Below are positions 46,540 through 59,829 of a stretch of 64,000 nucleotides of DNA, piece after piece. The notes under the pieces were generated by a model that was not told the origin of the DNA, did no database searches, and saw only the letters and a program-made list of their open reading frames with translations. Origin of the DNA: Pocillopora verrucosa (lineage: Eukaryota > Cnidaria > Anthozoa > Scleractinia > Pocilloporidae); contig NC_089325.1 in NCBI RefSeq assembly GCF_036669915.1, positions 16,911,718 through 16,975,717 of the forward strand, written 5' to 3'. Position 1 is the stretch's first letter. Every line of letters begins with the position of its first letter. The translations under genes and the position numbers were made by a program.

Positions 46540-49500
46540 CGGCTTTGGATATTTCAAGGATCGAGTTTCTTCCAGCAAATTCTCTGCGTTTTAATCATCA
46601 AAGGGTCTAATTCCAGAATAGGCTCTCTGAGCGTACTAAGAACTCGCGATAATATTTCTTATGAATCAATCACTGCAAGCTGGATAGAACTATACCTGCG
46701 AAAGCCAAAGACAATTTCACAATTCGTAAAAAACACATCAGCGTTGCCTAAATAGATTTTGTATCATTCGATTTTTATCTCTCAGGAAGCGATTTTTTTA
46801 AGTTCATGGGAACTTGAGAATTTTTCTTAACCTTAAGAAATATAATCTAACTGTTGCAGAGGGGGTACTTTCCGGTAATGAGCTGCAACTTGTCAGTATA
46901 CTGCAGAATTATGTATTTTTTTAAGGTAATAAAAGCCGATTTCATCGACAACAGGACATAGACCTTTAAGAGATAATTTAAAAACTATACAGTTGTTTCT
47001 TTTTGTTTCAAAACTTAATGTTTTGGATGTGAATTTAACGTTTTCTTACCAGCTAATTCCCATCACTCATTTCCTTTATTTTTATAGACGCAGTTTTAAA
47101 AAATATTATCTACAATTCAGGAATGGTATGAGGGTATAGCGACGATCGACCTGTTCTTTTGATCCACCCAAGTAAAGAATAACCCTAAAAATTTTTACCT
47201 CAAAAATATTTTCACTATTCGGCTGAAATTTAAAGTCTTACAGACACTATAAGATATGCATCATGTTAGCCATTTTTTTTTTCTTTGATGCGGGAGATGT
47301 AATCGTGAAAAATCAAACGTGGTTGAAAAGGAAATCCGCGTACCAACGGAGCGGAAACAATTGTTGACTTTTCAGATTGTTTTGCTGACAAGAACGTGAT
47401 CAACTATCTGTTTATTACATATAACCTGTCTTGTAAAGCCGCGAGAGAATTTCAAGGAATTTTAACCGAAGGAGGAAATAATAACATATAGATGTCGCAA
47501 ATTTTCCCTCGGGAATATCACGTGTGGAGATTAGGATCAAAATATTAAATTGCTACTTCAATTCTAATTCCCAAAGAAGTGAATTTTTTTTTTATGAGTT
47601 AAATTTATGAAAACAACTCCAATTTCATTTCCGTTGCAATTACAAGTCTTTTTAATGGTCTCTACGGCTCTCTACAGTCGTCCATGCGAAGTCTATTCTC
47701 ATTTCAAGCTAATTTTGTTGAGATAAACCTTTCCATAACTTCTGCATCGTTTTCGTGACTGCTTTCAAGAGATATTTCAGTGTACTTTCAACACTCTCTC
47801 GATCTATGTCGATGAAAGAGGCGCTCTTTTGGAGCGAGTCAGGCGAGTAAGTGTTTTTCTAACCTCACCATAGTAACAGGTTTGACAGCTACGTTAGGAC
47901 GCGTCCCAGGTGCAAAAGTTCACTTTCTTCTCCTTCTCTCTGATAAAAATCTACTTTTAACGCATTTGGCTGTCAGAAATAAACCAACTGTCACGAGAAC
48001 TGTCTTGAGGTTTTGTGGTAATGCAAATAGTAGGCATTTTTTAAACTGAGTTTCGGATTTAAGCGCAATCGAAACTAAGCATTTTGTTACCGTCACCTCA
48101 AGGTACATGTAAAATTTAAAGCGGGGGAGCATTTAGGATGGACAAACGAACACCACGTGCTTCAAAAAGGAATAGGTAAATATGTAAACAAATAAGAATG
48201 ATGGAGAAACACACAAACACAAAAGATCAGTTTTATTTAAAAGCTCGCAATGATTTAGAGTGCAAGAGAGTGTGTCAGAGGGTCAGCGATGAACGACGAG
48301 GCTTAAAAAACATCGCTACCAAAAGCTAATTCTTCCGTTGATGTAATCACCTTCTTCTTGTTACCATAAGGCTTGGCATTTCTGTTCAGACACTGCAATG
48401 TGCTAGTTCTTTTCTTGCGCTAAATAATTAAGCTATCCAGCCCTGCTAAACAAAATGACCTGTGGAAGCGACGCAAAACTAGAGCAGAATGGAAGACGTT
48501 GTCATCCTAAACTATACCCTAAACAAAAAGCTGCGTAGCAATTCCTTACACACTAGCTAAGTCTATTGATTGATCAAAAAATTCTTTTAGAACTTTAGAA
48601 GAAAGCTTTGCAGGATAAAGCATATCTTGTGAGAATTCAAATCCCAAATTCCTCCGCTGTGTCGGTGGAGATGTAAATAAATTGATCGTCTTTGAAAATC
48701 GGAATTCTTAAACCTGCGGTTCCAACATTATCTTCCGCACAATAAACTCTCCCCAATATAAAGGTAAAATCCTTCTTAAGTTGATTTTACCTGTAACAAA
48801 AAGTAGAATTGGCTTTCATAAGTGCGTTTGGATCGATTCTTCCTTCGCTAATGGGTGCGCGTAGAGATCCTTCATCTTCATTCGATATATCAGTGATTAA
48901 TGCTTCTTTTTTTTTAATTCACTCTGAAATCATTTTCAAATACTATTTGATAAATCTGCTTAGCTACGGTCTCGCGGGCAATATCCCCGCACATGACTAA
49001 ACTCTCATAAAAAATAACTTTCATGTTTTTCAAATACTTTAACTTTTGTAGGGCCTCCACAGGAGTCGATTTTAAGATGTTCCAAAACCACCTGATGGTA
49101 ACCCAAATATTTGGCACAAATACGCCCCCAAGAAGACTTCATTAGCACAATTAAGCAAACGCCTGCGTCAGGTAAATTTTATGATAGGCTTGGGATCCAT
49201 CTAATTGTAAAAGAAAGGGATAATTTTAGCTCCTAATTCACAACATCTATTTTTGCTCGGGTAATTTACTTAGTGACTATGACTTCCTGCGTAGCTCAGG
49301 GATGTCTCGAGTAAATATAAAGACTTTGTTAATTAACTTAAAATAAAATGAATATTGCTTTGCCTCCTTTAAAACTTCTCAGCTTTCCTTCATATCTTTA
49401 CAATTTGAGACAATTGAAAGGCATTTAAGACTGTGAAAAGGATTTTTTCATAAGCGGGACATTTAAAGCCTGTTTCAAAAGGGAGTGGAAAAGACTTGGA

Positions 49501-52500
49501 CTTCCATACAGTCTTCTACAGAAATAGATAAAAATAAAATTATTTTTAACAAGGCAATAACGAAGCATCGGAAAGTTAAGCCGGAAACTGGATCTTCGTA
49601 TCTTTACTAAGTCTTGTTTGGATAAGAAGAAGCCAAGAAGGCTTGATTCAAGGAAATGCTCGCTCTAATTTCTATTCAAGACTTAGGAAAGCTTAAAGTA
49701 GTTATGGCTTCATCATTCCAGTTAAAAAGACTTGAGGGCCTAAAATGAGAGAATTGATGCACAGCGTGTGGGAATTTATTCTTTGAGATCGTTTCGACAG
49801 AAGCAATGCTGAGGTCAAACTTGCCAAAACTAAAATCAATTTTGCATTAAGTTAAGTCCAATCGACGCTGACATGCTGTGCACTGATGTATAGGATATCT
49901 TGGTAGCAGACTGAACTAATAATAACGCTCTTGATATGAATTTATGCACTGAAGAGGCTTTCAGCAAAACTGAAAGGCGTAATCTCTAGGATACGTTACA
50001 AATGAAGATCTGGAATTCATTAAAGAAGAGCGTCTATCTTTAATTTGGACGGACACAAAAGAACACATTTACCTTTATCTAGTCAGAATCTTTTTGTTGA
50101 TTATTAAACCTATATGAAAGATGGAATCACAGTTCTCTCAACGTCGGCACTCGTGAACTATGCTGATAATCAAACATTCTCTCGAGGAAAGAAAACCCAC
50201 TCGTTATTGCATAGTGAACAATTTTTGGGACGAAATAAGTGGCTACGTGCATAATACAATAAAATGCCAATGTCTATTTAAAAAATAAACGATATTGAGT
50301 ATATTGAGGTATAAAAGTACGCTGAAAGTTTGAAAAGCACGAGAGAAACGGAAGAGATGCTGAAGGCGCGGCCGAGAGCAACCTGCTTCTGCTCCCCACA
50401 TATTCAAACTACATTGATGCGCACAGCTAAAGCCATGAACCATTTGAGTTATAGCATCGCAGTCAAATTCTGTGCAAGAAAAAAAAATAACTGTTTTTCA
50501 GCATTTTTGTCAGGCTCACTTGATAATCGCTTGCTACCCGATAAACTATGAATAACAGATAGGCAAAGATGACCAAGAATTATTTCGAGACCAAAGCTTT
50601 TTTCAGAGAACTGCTAAGGGACCCAAAGTTGTTGTTTAGAAGCGAAGTACATATGAATTTCTTTCGCGTACAAGACCTGCGTAGCAGAGTCACTATGCTT
50701 GAATCGTTGTTTACTAGACTTCACGACCAGAAAACTGGGTCGTACTGTATTGAAAATTTTAAGATTTTGACATGAAATCTTCCATTGGAAAATACTTTAA
50801 GGAAATATCGACACTTTAAAAGATATTTACCGTTCCAAAGACGAGTTCAATCTTTCAAAAGCCTCACTTGAAGTCGGCAAGTTCAGTTTTCATTTTCCAG
50901 CCATTACGCACTATGCGTTTGGAAATCGAAAAACCTTTTAACTCCAAAGCTAATTTCGTCGCTATCAAGAGCTAACCGTCCATTGTTTTCCGAATCGCTT
51001 CTTATTTAGCATATTCACTTTCATTTTGAGCTCCATAGGGTCTATCTCAATCGATATGGGGCGGAAACGCATCTTCAAAGTCTCGAGACTCGCGACTAAA
51101 CTGTAAGGGAACTTTGCCGAAACGTGCGAGTACCCACGTCATCATATTGACGCAGGTCTTGCCCCTCTAACGATTTTGACCATGATAGCTTAATAATTAG
51201 ACGGGCCAAACGCGCGCGCTATTTTATAATTCCTGCTAATATCTATTCAGGTTGGAAGTTTGCCAAAAACGTTTCTTTACGCACGAGATAATCTTTTGTT
51301 TTCCATATGTTCAGTCGTTTATGTACGAAATAAAAAGACTTTCTAACCCTACTGGAATCTTTTGAAAATGCATTTATTTGGAAAAGTAATTCGTTTAATT
51401 TGCCATATAAAAAGCGATCAAGCATTAAATTGTGGTTTTAACTCATAGAGATATCGAAACTACATGGAGTTTCAACCCCCTACTAGGTCTGTCTGAGAGT
51501 TTATTCAAGTTTCTCTCGTTTTGTGGTATAAGATCTCGAAAACTGTGAACTAATTGAAACGGAAGAAAACTAATTTCCTTAACATTACGTATTTTGACTG
51601 GTTTCAGATCTAAAGACGAATTAAAAAGCGAGTTAATATGCAACAGCTGCTATTTGGAGTTAACGTAATTTATTATACCGTCCGTGAAGGGTGATTCACA
51701 AAATTCACACCACCCATTCTTGGCAAACTCTTATTCGTTGCTCTAAAGCACCCCACTAATCTAAATACACATATAAACCAAAACAAGGAAAGATGTTCCC
51801 GTAATTTGGGTTTGAGTAAGCCGAAGAGTGGAATGAAAACATTTTACATCGTTGCAAAAATACCAACCTACCAGCGATAAGAAGGTAAAAATTCAAATAT
51901 AAAAAACGTTTCTTTTTTAAATCTGAAGTAACTTAAAGGAAGTTGAACAGATTGTCTTCGAGTTGCCGAATTCCCAACCTTCCAGGAACACAAATTTTCA
52001 CAGTTCATTTTTTCTTTTTTGAGAGGAAGCTGAATGATTTGGATACTTAAAAAAACAAACGATAAAACCTTTAAAATCGTTAAAAGAGCCTATTGACATA
52101 TCTAAAATTTATTACATATCTTCGAAAAAGAGTGGACTATACTTTCTTTACAGAAAAAAAGCGGCAAGTCAATAGATCTGTTGAAAACAGTGTGTTGTTC
52201 GTAATATTTCAATACAAAGGTGGTCAACATATTTCAGTTTTTCCCACCCCATCTTTGCGTATATTTTGTTGAAATTTAAGAGAAAATGTTGATTTATAGA
52301 TATTTCAGAGCATGAGTGATCCAATTTCTTTTGGTCACTCAAACCAGTACATTGAAAACGTAGGAAGTTACTTAAAACCAGGGAATTAAAGCCAACTGGT
52401 AGCATATTTGAATAATTTCGTCACCCACTGCATGATGAAAATACATCTGCCTTTTATCTTAAAGCACAAATGCACCTGGCGTTCTTTTCTTTTTTTTTCC

Positions 52501-53290
52501 TGAATGAATAATGTTGTGCTTCTGGTACAAAACTTGTGCGATACGACTTACTTTGCTTATCTATGTGATATTATGAAAATGTTTTGGCTTTGCGAACAGA
52601 ATCTCGAACATTTTATTGAATCAACATCAAATATCTTGTTAAGCGATATTAAGAACGATGTAGAATAGAAAGAAACACTGAACAGTTCATAACAATTCGC
52701 CCAGTCTCCTCTCGGAGTCGACACAAAAGGTTTCAAATTCGTTTGCAATTTAGAATGGACAATATCGGAAATTTAGAATGAAAAATATCGGAGCTCGCAC
52801 GACGAATTATTGCATGACATGTTGGGCTGATTTTATTCATGATCAGCCCTCGGCCGGATGCCCAAGTTGTGTATTGAGTTGTAAAATACCGCCTGCTTAA
52901 AATCCACAGAAAACAATATTACTAGAATCACTTTTTTTTAGGCAAGTTGCACACCTTTATTTATCATACGTCACCTGTGTGGCATCCTGAATTAATTCCA
53001 GATATTTTGAAACGTCATGGCAATAAAAGGAGAAAGTTGATAGCAGCAAAAACAGAGAATTAACATGAATAGAAAGTTTAGATTAGATGGGATTGCCTTG
53101 GTATATCAACACTAATGGCTACCACCAACGACAGACGAAAAGGATTGTAAGACAATGCTCTACTGCCACACCGACACAAAGACATGCAGGCAAAGACGCA
53201 TGCATTAGCAACAACAGCAGTGCGCTTAGACCTCAATGTCAATTCCGAGAGGACCAAGGACATTAAGATGGATGTCAAAGAAATTTCCCC
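46540..53290. other. intergenic, no gene recognised
   Basis: About 6.7 kb, the longest gene-free stretch. AT-rich with short open frames only. A less AT-rich patch at about 51040-51180 has no domain. Upstream of LMO copy B, CAGCTG at about 46500 is an E-box and ATTTAAATGC near 46533-46542 is weakly TATA-like on the minus strand. Confidence 0.5.
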
Positions 53291-53294
53291 TTGT

Positions 53295-53620
53295 TTTTGC
53301 CCTGACATAATCTCCAACAATGAGCTGCACAGAAGAACCAGCAGTTCTAGAAAGGAAGATGGAGATGGATCGCAGGCCGCTTGCTGCGAATGCCACCAGC
53401 AGCCCCGCCCACAATCGCCCAACAATGGACTCCCGACAGCCGACGAAAGAGAGGCTACTCCAAGGAAACCTGGAGGAGAACCATAGAAAAGAAAATAAGG
53501 GATGAAGGTTAGACAAGAAAACAGCTTTACCAACTGGCAACCGAGAAAAATCATATGGCGTTCTTTGATCGAGGCTTACGTGCATAGACGCGCGAAGAGG
53601 ACGAACTAACTAATTAACCA
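53295..53620 (+). pseudogene. LINE ORF2 C-terminal fragment (RTE-like), broken
   Basis: Plus-strand reading gives ISNNELHRRTSSS in one frame, then after a frameshift WIAGRLLRMPPAAPPTIAQQ, WTPDSRRKRGYSKETWRRT and IEKKIRDEG. A stop follows, then QLYQLATEKN and TREEDE after another stop. This order (HRRT, GH-LRMP, RKRGRPK-TWRRT, REEDE) is the usual C-terminus downstream of reverse transcriptase in RTE/BovB-like elements. No reverse transcriptase core lies upstream, so this is a 5'-truncated copy. The longer open frames on the opposite strand here are shadows. Confidence 0.82.
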
Positions 53621-54473
53621 CTAGATGAATTCGGTTCTCCACTATGTTAAAATTTTTCCACTTTTTTTTATCACGCCAACACTCTGTGAGGTGCACAGGA
53701 CAATGCCGTCATCGGGTGAAACTGACAACTGGTGCAAAATACGGATAATCTTGCATCGATTCTATCTCGCAACTTCAAAAAGCGCCGGCTTGGTTAACCG
53801 AAGGACTTTACCTTTTGTTCTTCATGTTTACAAATATTTGCTTAGGGTTTAGGGTTATGGTTATTAACATCACAGCCGATCTAAACTATCAGTTGAAATC
53901 TATTGATTGATAAAGATTTTACAACCACAAAACAAAAGGGACTCAAAAAATACATAAAGGTATACTGCAAATAGTATCTGCCTAGAAAATTTGGTTTTGA
54001 TTTAATGAAAATCTAATTGCATTTTGACTGTTATGCAATTTGATTTTTGATCACATCAGCAACTATGTTGCACACTTTATCCATTCTTTTTTGCATTTTA
54101 AAAGTCAATTTGACATTCATGAATTTAAATTTTAAGGAAGGTTCTACTTGGTTTATTACTGAAACTATTAACTCTTTAACCTGTAAGAGTGATTGGCATA
54201 TAACTTCTCCTACATTATCACCTCCACATCACACATTAAAGAAGGGAATTGATCATCAACTAGAAGGCGCTTGATCGTTAAAAAAATTCTCTTTGTCAGC
54301 ACTTTTGGAAATTTATGGGGATCATTATGGAGTATATAAATACTGATGGTCAGGTTTAAAGGGTCAGTGAAGTCAGGTTGTGTGTTTATCAGCATGGCTA
54401 GAATCTGATGAAGCATAAAGAATCGTGGTTATCATTCAAGAGTTATTTCAGGAACAGACCTCACTTCTATCAA

Positions 54474-54606
54474 TTACCTGCTTAATAACCCACGCAGAAA
54501 GTTGGAAGAGCAAGAGAAGAGTTTGTGATTCACGACCCGGAGGCGAGTGATTTACAGACTTTTCTCCTGTTCCCCCAACATCCCAGGGGGGTTATTACGC
54601 AGGTAA
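54474..54606. mobile_element. small MITE with inverted ends
   Basis: Ends TTACCTGCTTAATAACCC and GGGTTATTACGCAGGTAA are imperfect inverted repeats of about 18 bp. The interior also shows symmetry (AGAGAAGAGTTTGTGA against TTTACAGACTTTTCTC, loosely). Length 133 bp, no coding capacity. Confidence 0.6.
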
Positions 54607-57600
54607 ACTTATAGTAAGTGCATTCTAGAACTTTTTTAAAATAAACTTCAATTTTCAATGGTTTTACAGTCGAAAATGGTTTTTTCTTCCATCCTTCAGA
54701 TTCACACTGTTCGAGATCCTAACATTCTTTGTCAGGTGATTTTCTTTTCTGGTTTTCTAATGAAGAAAAAAGAATGAAGCAAAGAATCGATAGGCTCGTT
54801 AATAGGAGGAAAATAATCCGCAGCTTACATAAAACCCTCGTCTTGTATAAGCCGTGGCTTATAAAAATGGGAATGAACCGATGAGTTCACGTCTTATGTA
54901 AGTTGCCGCTTGTACATGCCGTGGATAATTTTCCTACATAAATATCTCCAATGATTATCTTCTATCATTCGATCGCTGTTTCATTATCTCGCGCCGTATC
55001 TTATCAATAGACTATTTATCATCAGTACAGCTGATAAACACTTCATATCTGATTCGCCAAGTAAATGTGCCAAGTAATAGTTATGTCTAAACAAGACGGT
55101 CCTACCGTTTGCGCAGATATTAGTTTGTTGAATCTATTTGACGATAACTTTTAAAATCTTACAATTAAACTCAGAACATTTTTTTCAATATCTGATAGAT
55201 AGACATCTCATAGTTTTTTTAACATCAGTCGACAAGATACTTGACAATATGTGGTAAGATATCTCATAATTTTTTCAGCATCAACCTAAAAGGTATTTGG
55301 GAGATGGTTATACTGAGCTACATGTATAATGAAATTGTACAGAAATGATTTAAGCACTGAATCAGCGATTTTTTACAGAGGCAGTAATTTTATTGGCGCC
55401 GTATGAACTTTGAGCGCTTATTAATGATAATGTCCTTGAGTCCGACAATAAAATTCTCTTCTGAAATGTTATCATTTGGAGGGAGGAGTTTTTTAGAGAT
55501 TTTTGTGGTGGAAGGAAAAAATGTAAGATCCCTTGAACCATCTACCGCAAAACATATGGTTAAAGAGAGGACAAATAGAACTGATTGAAAGATTTCGAAA
55601 TTTCTGACTATATTCCGATCGGACTCAACAATCGATGTTTTATACTCCTATTGTAAACAACCTGAGTTGTACAAAATGAACGATGCCGGTGAGAACTCTT
55701 CAATCTACAATATCTAAGAATCTTTGGCAGTTCACTACCTTTTTCTTTACTGAAGTGAAAAAACGGTTATTATGATTTGAGGGTTGTATCCACATTTTTA
55801 TGTAAAGATATGCATCTGACTAATAACAAATTGTACTGAACGGTTTTCCGAAAGCTGAGGTCTACAATAGTATGTAAGTAACAAGAGACTGAATGACGTC
55901 GACGGATGCATATTTTAGCGATGATAATGGTCAGTCTTGTGTCACATAGCGACAGCAGGCAGCGTTTATCTTCTTGTTCTTTTGGAGGAATTTTTTTTGA
56001 TAAATCATGCCGAAAACGAACTTCCAACCATTCAGGAGTGGGTTGCTGTGAAAGTACGTCAAGTAACAGCGTAAATATTGTAATATTCTTCTCTCTCGGC
56101 AAGTCTCCAAATTACCGCTCTCCAATAGAGTCTGTCTATGCAATGGTTACAACAATTAAACGAAGACAAACCCGTGAAAGTACTAGAAAGCTTTTTCATT
56201 TATCACTCTATTACGTTGTCGTTAAAGAACTCCTACAAAGCAAGTAAATTAATCATAGATTAGTTTTTAACGCGGTTTGCCGGAGACAAACAACTTTTAT
56301 CTTAATTGTGTCAAAAGGAAGCATTGATAGCCCTTGTAACAATACGGAAAGAAATAATAAGCAATTATTGGGTAGCTCTTTATCGCAAAGAGCTTATTAA
56401 ACGCTCCATATGTACTTAAGATCACAATATATCGTCAAAAATTCGTGGGCGACCTCACAGACGCCTCTAATAGATTTTATTGTATCTGTTCTCAAACAAA
56501 CCACACTCATTGCAATTAGAACGTGGCCGAGACGAGACGATCCGAAAATCAGAGCAAAACCAAGGTTTGTGTCCTACAGAAACAATTTTTTGGTTGGGTC
56601 AGCGTCGAAAAAATATTTGAGACCTATAGCTACACATTTAGATCTTACAGTTACGTAATTTGGATTTTCTACTATTCTTTAAAACTGACTTGAATTCAGT
56701 TTATGAAAATTTCGAGAACGTCTCAAAACGTAAGAAATTCTTTCCACGTCTTTTCTCACAAAACACAAGATTTTCTCGTTTACCTTCTATTTTTTCATTT
56801 TTTTCCAAAACATAAGGCGAAAAATGCGATTACAAGGCAAAAACGAAGGGCGGTTACTGCTCCTCAGAACTGGTAGAAAAATAGAAAGTTCTGTTATTTA
56901 TTGGAATTTTCCAGACCAATCAGTTAATCTAGATATGATCTTCAAAGTTATTCATTTCTAAAGAATAGCTTTGAGCTGCGTCGGGTGGCAAGAGATATAA
57001 TTCGTTGACGATAGAATAAAAATTGTTCAAGGGGAATGAATTGCCGCCTTTATCAAATTCGAACCTATACCCTTCGTTGAGAGCGAAGGGAGCATCCTCT
57101 GGTAATCTTGAATTGTCTTTTCGATTTTGCTCGAATTATTTCAAAATTATGGGAAACTCTCCCAAAAAGGCCTTATAATTCTTGATTGATTGAATTGCCC
57201 GTCATTTAGGATAAAAAATTACGGAAAGTAGTTCAAGGAAACCAAAGAAGTTCTTAGACAGCTCACTAAACTTTCTTCCCCTGTTGAAATGCGTATGCAT
57301 CTCAGAATAGCTTCTTTCAATTTTTTGTTGAAAAGACCTCAATCAGCTGATCAGTTGAGCCTAACGATACTCTTCAAGGAAAAAATTTTATATTGAAAAA
57401 AATTCACTTTCGTCATTATCGTCGTTTTTCTATTCAAACATTGGAATAAATGCTCTCTATTAGCGATTCTTAAGTTTTTTTTTTCAGCAATTTTTGCGTG
57501 GTTACCGATTGGAGAAACAGATGGTTTGGTGTTATGAAAACATTATAGATCTGATGTTTTCCGAACCTCGAAGCTCGAAAAGGGAAAATTAATAATTTAT

Positions 57601-57900
57601 GGAACGAGGAAAAAAAACTAAAAGGTAGTTTCTTAACGCATTGGGTGGAAATGTTTTAGCCGCACGTTTCAGTTCCATACTCCACTTTTTTTCGATGTAT
57701 TTTACAAAAGCTACACTTAACTCGCGAATAACAAGCTTTTGTTTCCAAAGGCAAAACGTAAAGCTACAATCAGATTTGAGTGGGTAATAAAGAAATGAAA
57801 TTCGAAAAACCGTAAGCGTTTATTTTCGATTACTTATCGGTTACAATTGAATTTAAGGATAGTTTTTTTTGGATTTTGTGGATCGTCTTAGAGAGTATTT
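54607..57900. other. intergenic, no gene recognised
   Basis: AT-rich. A block at about 54815-54950 contains repeated TTATGTAAG/CTTACATAA-like segments and may be a decayed repeat. Open frames near 55.9-56.2 kb overlap on both strands and carry no domain. Confidence 0.5.
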
Positions 57901-57974
57901 TATAATATAAAAGAGTTCAGTGCTGCGGATCAACTTACTGTTTCTCTTTCCAATGTCAACAAGACAACACATCA
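57901..57974 (+). promoter_or_regulatory. proposed promoter and 5'UTR exon of peptide 2
   Basis: TATAATATAAAAG at 57901-57913 is a good TATA box. About 60 bases on, ATCA|GTAAGAG at 57974/57975 is a plausible donor that could splice to the acceptor ending at 58673, directly before the peptide 2 ATG. Inferred from sequence consensus only. Confidence 0.35.
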
Positions 57975-58182
57975 GTAAGAGCTGATACGGAATAAGCCGG
58001 CGAAAAGTCATGGAACATAAAAAGATACTCGATAAAAGAAAGTAGTCACAGATTTAAGACGAGGTTCTGTCCACACAAGAGTCTACCTTTCTTTGGAATT
58101 GCTTCTTTCTTTTCTTAGTTTTCCCAACTCTCCACACTAATCTGGCCTTCTGATGTCCAAACGAGAAGAAATTTGATGAGGA

Positions 58183-58325
58183 ACCAGTCATTATTTATTT
58201 CCTGGGGATAGTGGGTGGGGTTGGGGGGGAGCCATATACTTCTCAGGGGAATGGAGGGGAGATCAGTCGTCATTTAACAGAATATAGCTGGGGGACTAAA
58301 GAGATTGAGTGTTTTGCTCTTAACT
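58183..58325. repeat. G/C-run MITE, copy 4
   Basis: Begins GAACCAGTCATTATTTATTT, then G-runs, GGGGAGATCAGTCGTCATTT, AACAGAATATAGCTGGGGG. It matches the order seen in copy 1 and copy 2. It lies in the proposed 5'UTR intron of peptide 2. Confidence 0.55.
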
Positions 58326-58673
58326 CATTCTTCCCCCTTTAGGAACCTGGCCACATAGGCTGAGGTATTCTGATAGAGTTAATCATTCTTATTGCAATGG
58401 AGTGTAGATCACATGTATTTAAAGCTAAAATTTGGTTTTTAAGTATTTGCTCCTACCCTTATCCAGTTGAAAGCATTATATAATTTTTTCGGTTAATCGT
58501 TCGCTCTGAGTTTAACGATATTTCTCTGTCAGCTTTTCATTTCCCCGTATTCTTACGTCTTTCTCATACCTGGCTTTTCTTTTTTCTAGCAGGTTAAGAT
58601 GTGACTTTTATTACAAAATTCATGACTATTAAAAGTATCTCGATTATTTATCGCCCACTGATTGTATTTCCAG

Positions 58674-59629
58674 ATGGATAAACAGCTACTCTGGCTTTGT
58701 ATCCTGGCCTGCCTTCTGTTCCAGGCCTCTTCCATACCCGTCTCGGAGAGCGAAGTTACTCGGGAGCGACGTTCGCCATGTTCATCAGGAGGCTGCAGTT
58801 TTCTGAAGAAAGTGAAGTTTTCGAGGCGTAAAAGACCAGGAAGACCAGGAAGAAGACGACCTAATCGCTTCAGGGGTTCCAGAGAGTAAGTCACGTTGAC
58901 GAAACTTGAAAAAAAAAAATAGCGCTACTTCAGAATCAAAAACCCTTCGGGAGTCTGTCATCACCTTTATACCATTTACCATATACTATGAGGTTCTGGT
59001 TGACATTATTTCTGTTCGCTCAACCCTTTAACTCCTGGAAGAGATTAACTTGTAAATGTTTTGCTTTTAATTCATACATTATCCAGCAACCTGGTAATGA
59101 AAATATTCAAAATTATAAGTCTCTTAGAGAGTTTCAAGGGGAGAATTTAGAAAATTGACTGCCAATAAGGAGGTGTCGTTAGAATTTTACAGAGCCTTAA
59201 GGGGGATTAAGTCAATTGTATTGTTTCACAACAAATCATCGACGACGTCAAAATATAATAGAGCAAAAAAATGGCGCACAAGGTACAGCCGAGTGAGTTA
59301 CTGATGCTCTTACCACAATTTCTGTACAGACCCACTGCACTTAAGAATCAATCGGTTTTATATGATAAAAAAAAATAAATGTTGCTAACAACGACGTCAT
59401 CTATGTATCTGTTATACAATAGATCATATGTTATAACCAATCAAAATACGCACCTTATTATGTAAACTGTGATAGATCCTAGGCAACGACCAATCACAGC
59501 GCGTGTACTACTTGTTTAACAGTAAAGTGACGTGTTTTCGTCTGTCCTTTCATCAGGTGGGGATTGCCAGACGATGACTTGACTGATATCATTGGATATA
59601 ACGACCAGCAGAAATCCATCGATAATTAA
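58674..59629 (+). CDS. Secreted peptide precursor 2 (two-Cys, Arg-rich)
   Basis: Predicted 94-residue secreted protein in two coding exons, 58674-58885 and 59557-59629 (phase 2, GT-AG, GAG codon split), family not recognised. Residues 1-20 form a signal peptide (MDKQLLWLCILACLLFQASS). A short acidic pro-segment (about 21-29) ends in RERR at 30-33, a furin-type site. The mature part opens with SPCSSGGCSF, where C36 and C41 could close a six-residue disulfide ring, then runs into a strongly basic stretch (residues 45-70: Lys/Arg-rich, with RPGRPGRRRP repeats). The last 24 residues are acidic and lack lysine or arginine except one. The ATG follows the acceptor (TATTTCCAG) directly. AATAAA at 59792-59797 is a suitable poly(A) signal. 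Secretion and processing follow from the sequence; an antimicrobial, hormone-like or matrix role is inference. Confidence 0.78.
59107..59222. repeat. G/C-run MITE, fragment (copy 5)
   Basis: GAAAATTGACTGCCAATAAG followed by AGAATTTTACAGAGCCTTAA and GGGGGATTAAG is the middle-to-3' part of the same dispersed family. It sits in the coding intron of peptide 2. Confidence 0.45.
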
Positions 59630-59791
59630 TTTAGCTTAACAGTTTCAGAATATTCCACTCTCATCTGATAGCACTGTAGAATAGATCTCTGTGTACTAAT
59701 ATCATATTATTCTGTAGCCTAATTTCGCACTGTAAAGCATGAGTTGTTCACTTCTTTTTAAACATAGAAGTCTTCGTTTTATTAGAAGCTG

Positions 59792-59797
59792 AATAAA
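59792..59797 (+). terminator. poly(A) signal of peptide 2
   Basis: AATAAA, 163 bases after the TAA stop of peptide 2, followed by T-rich sequence. Gives a short 3'UTR, as expected for a small secreted-peptide gene. Confidence 0.6.
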
Positions 59798-59829
59798 AGT
59801 TGTATCCTTAATCAAGCTGCTTTGCAATG

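Noticed and set aside
53078-53585. Open frames of 119-158 codons on the minus strand
   Set aside because: They are antisense to a clear LINE C-terminal fragment on the plus strand.
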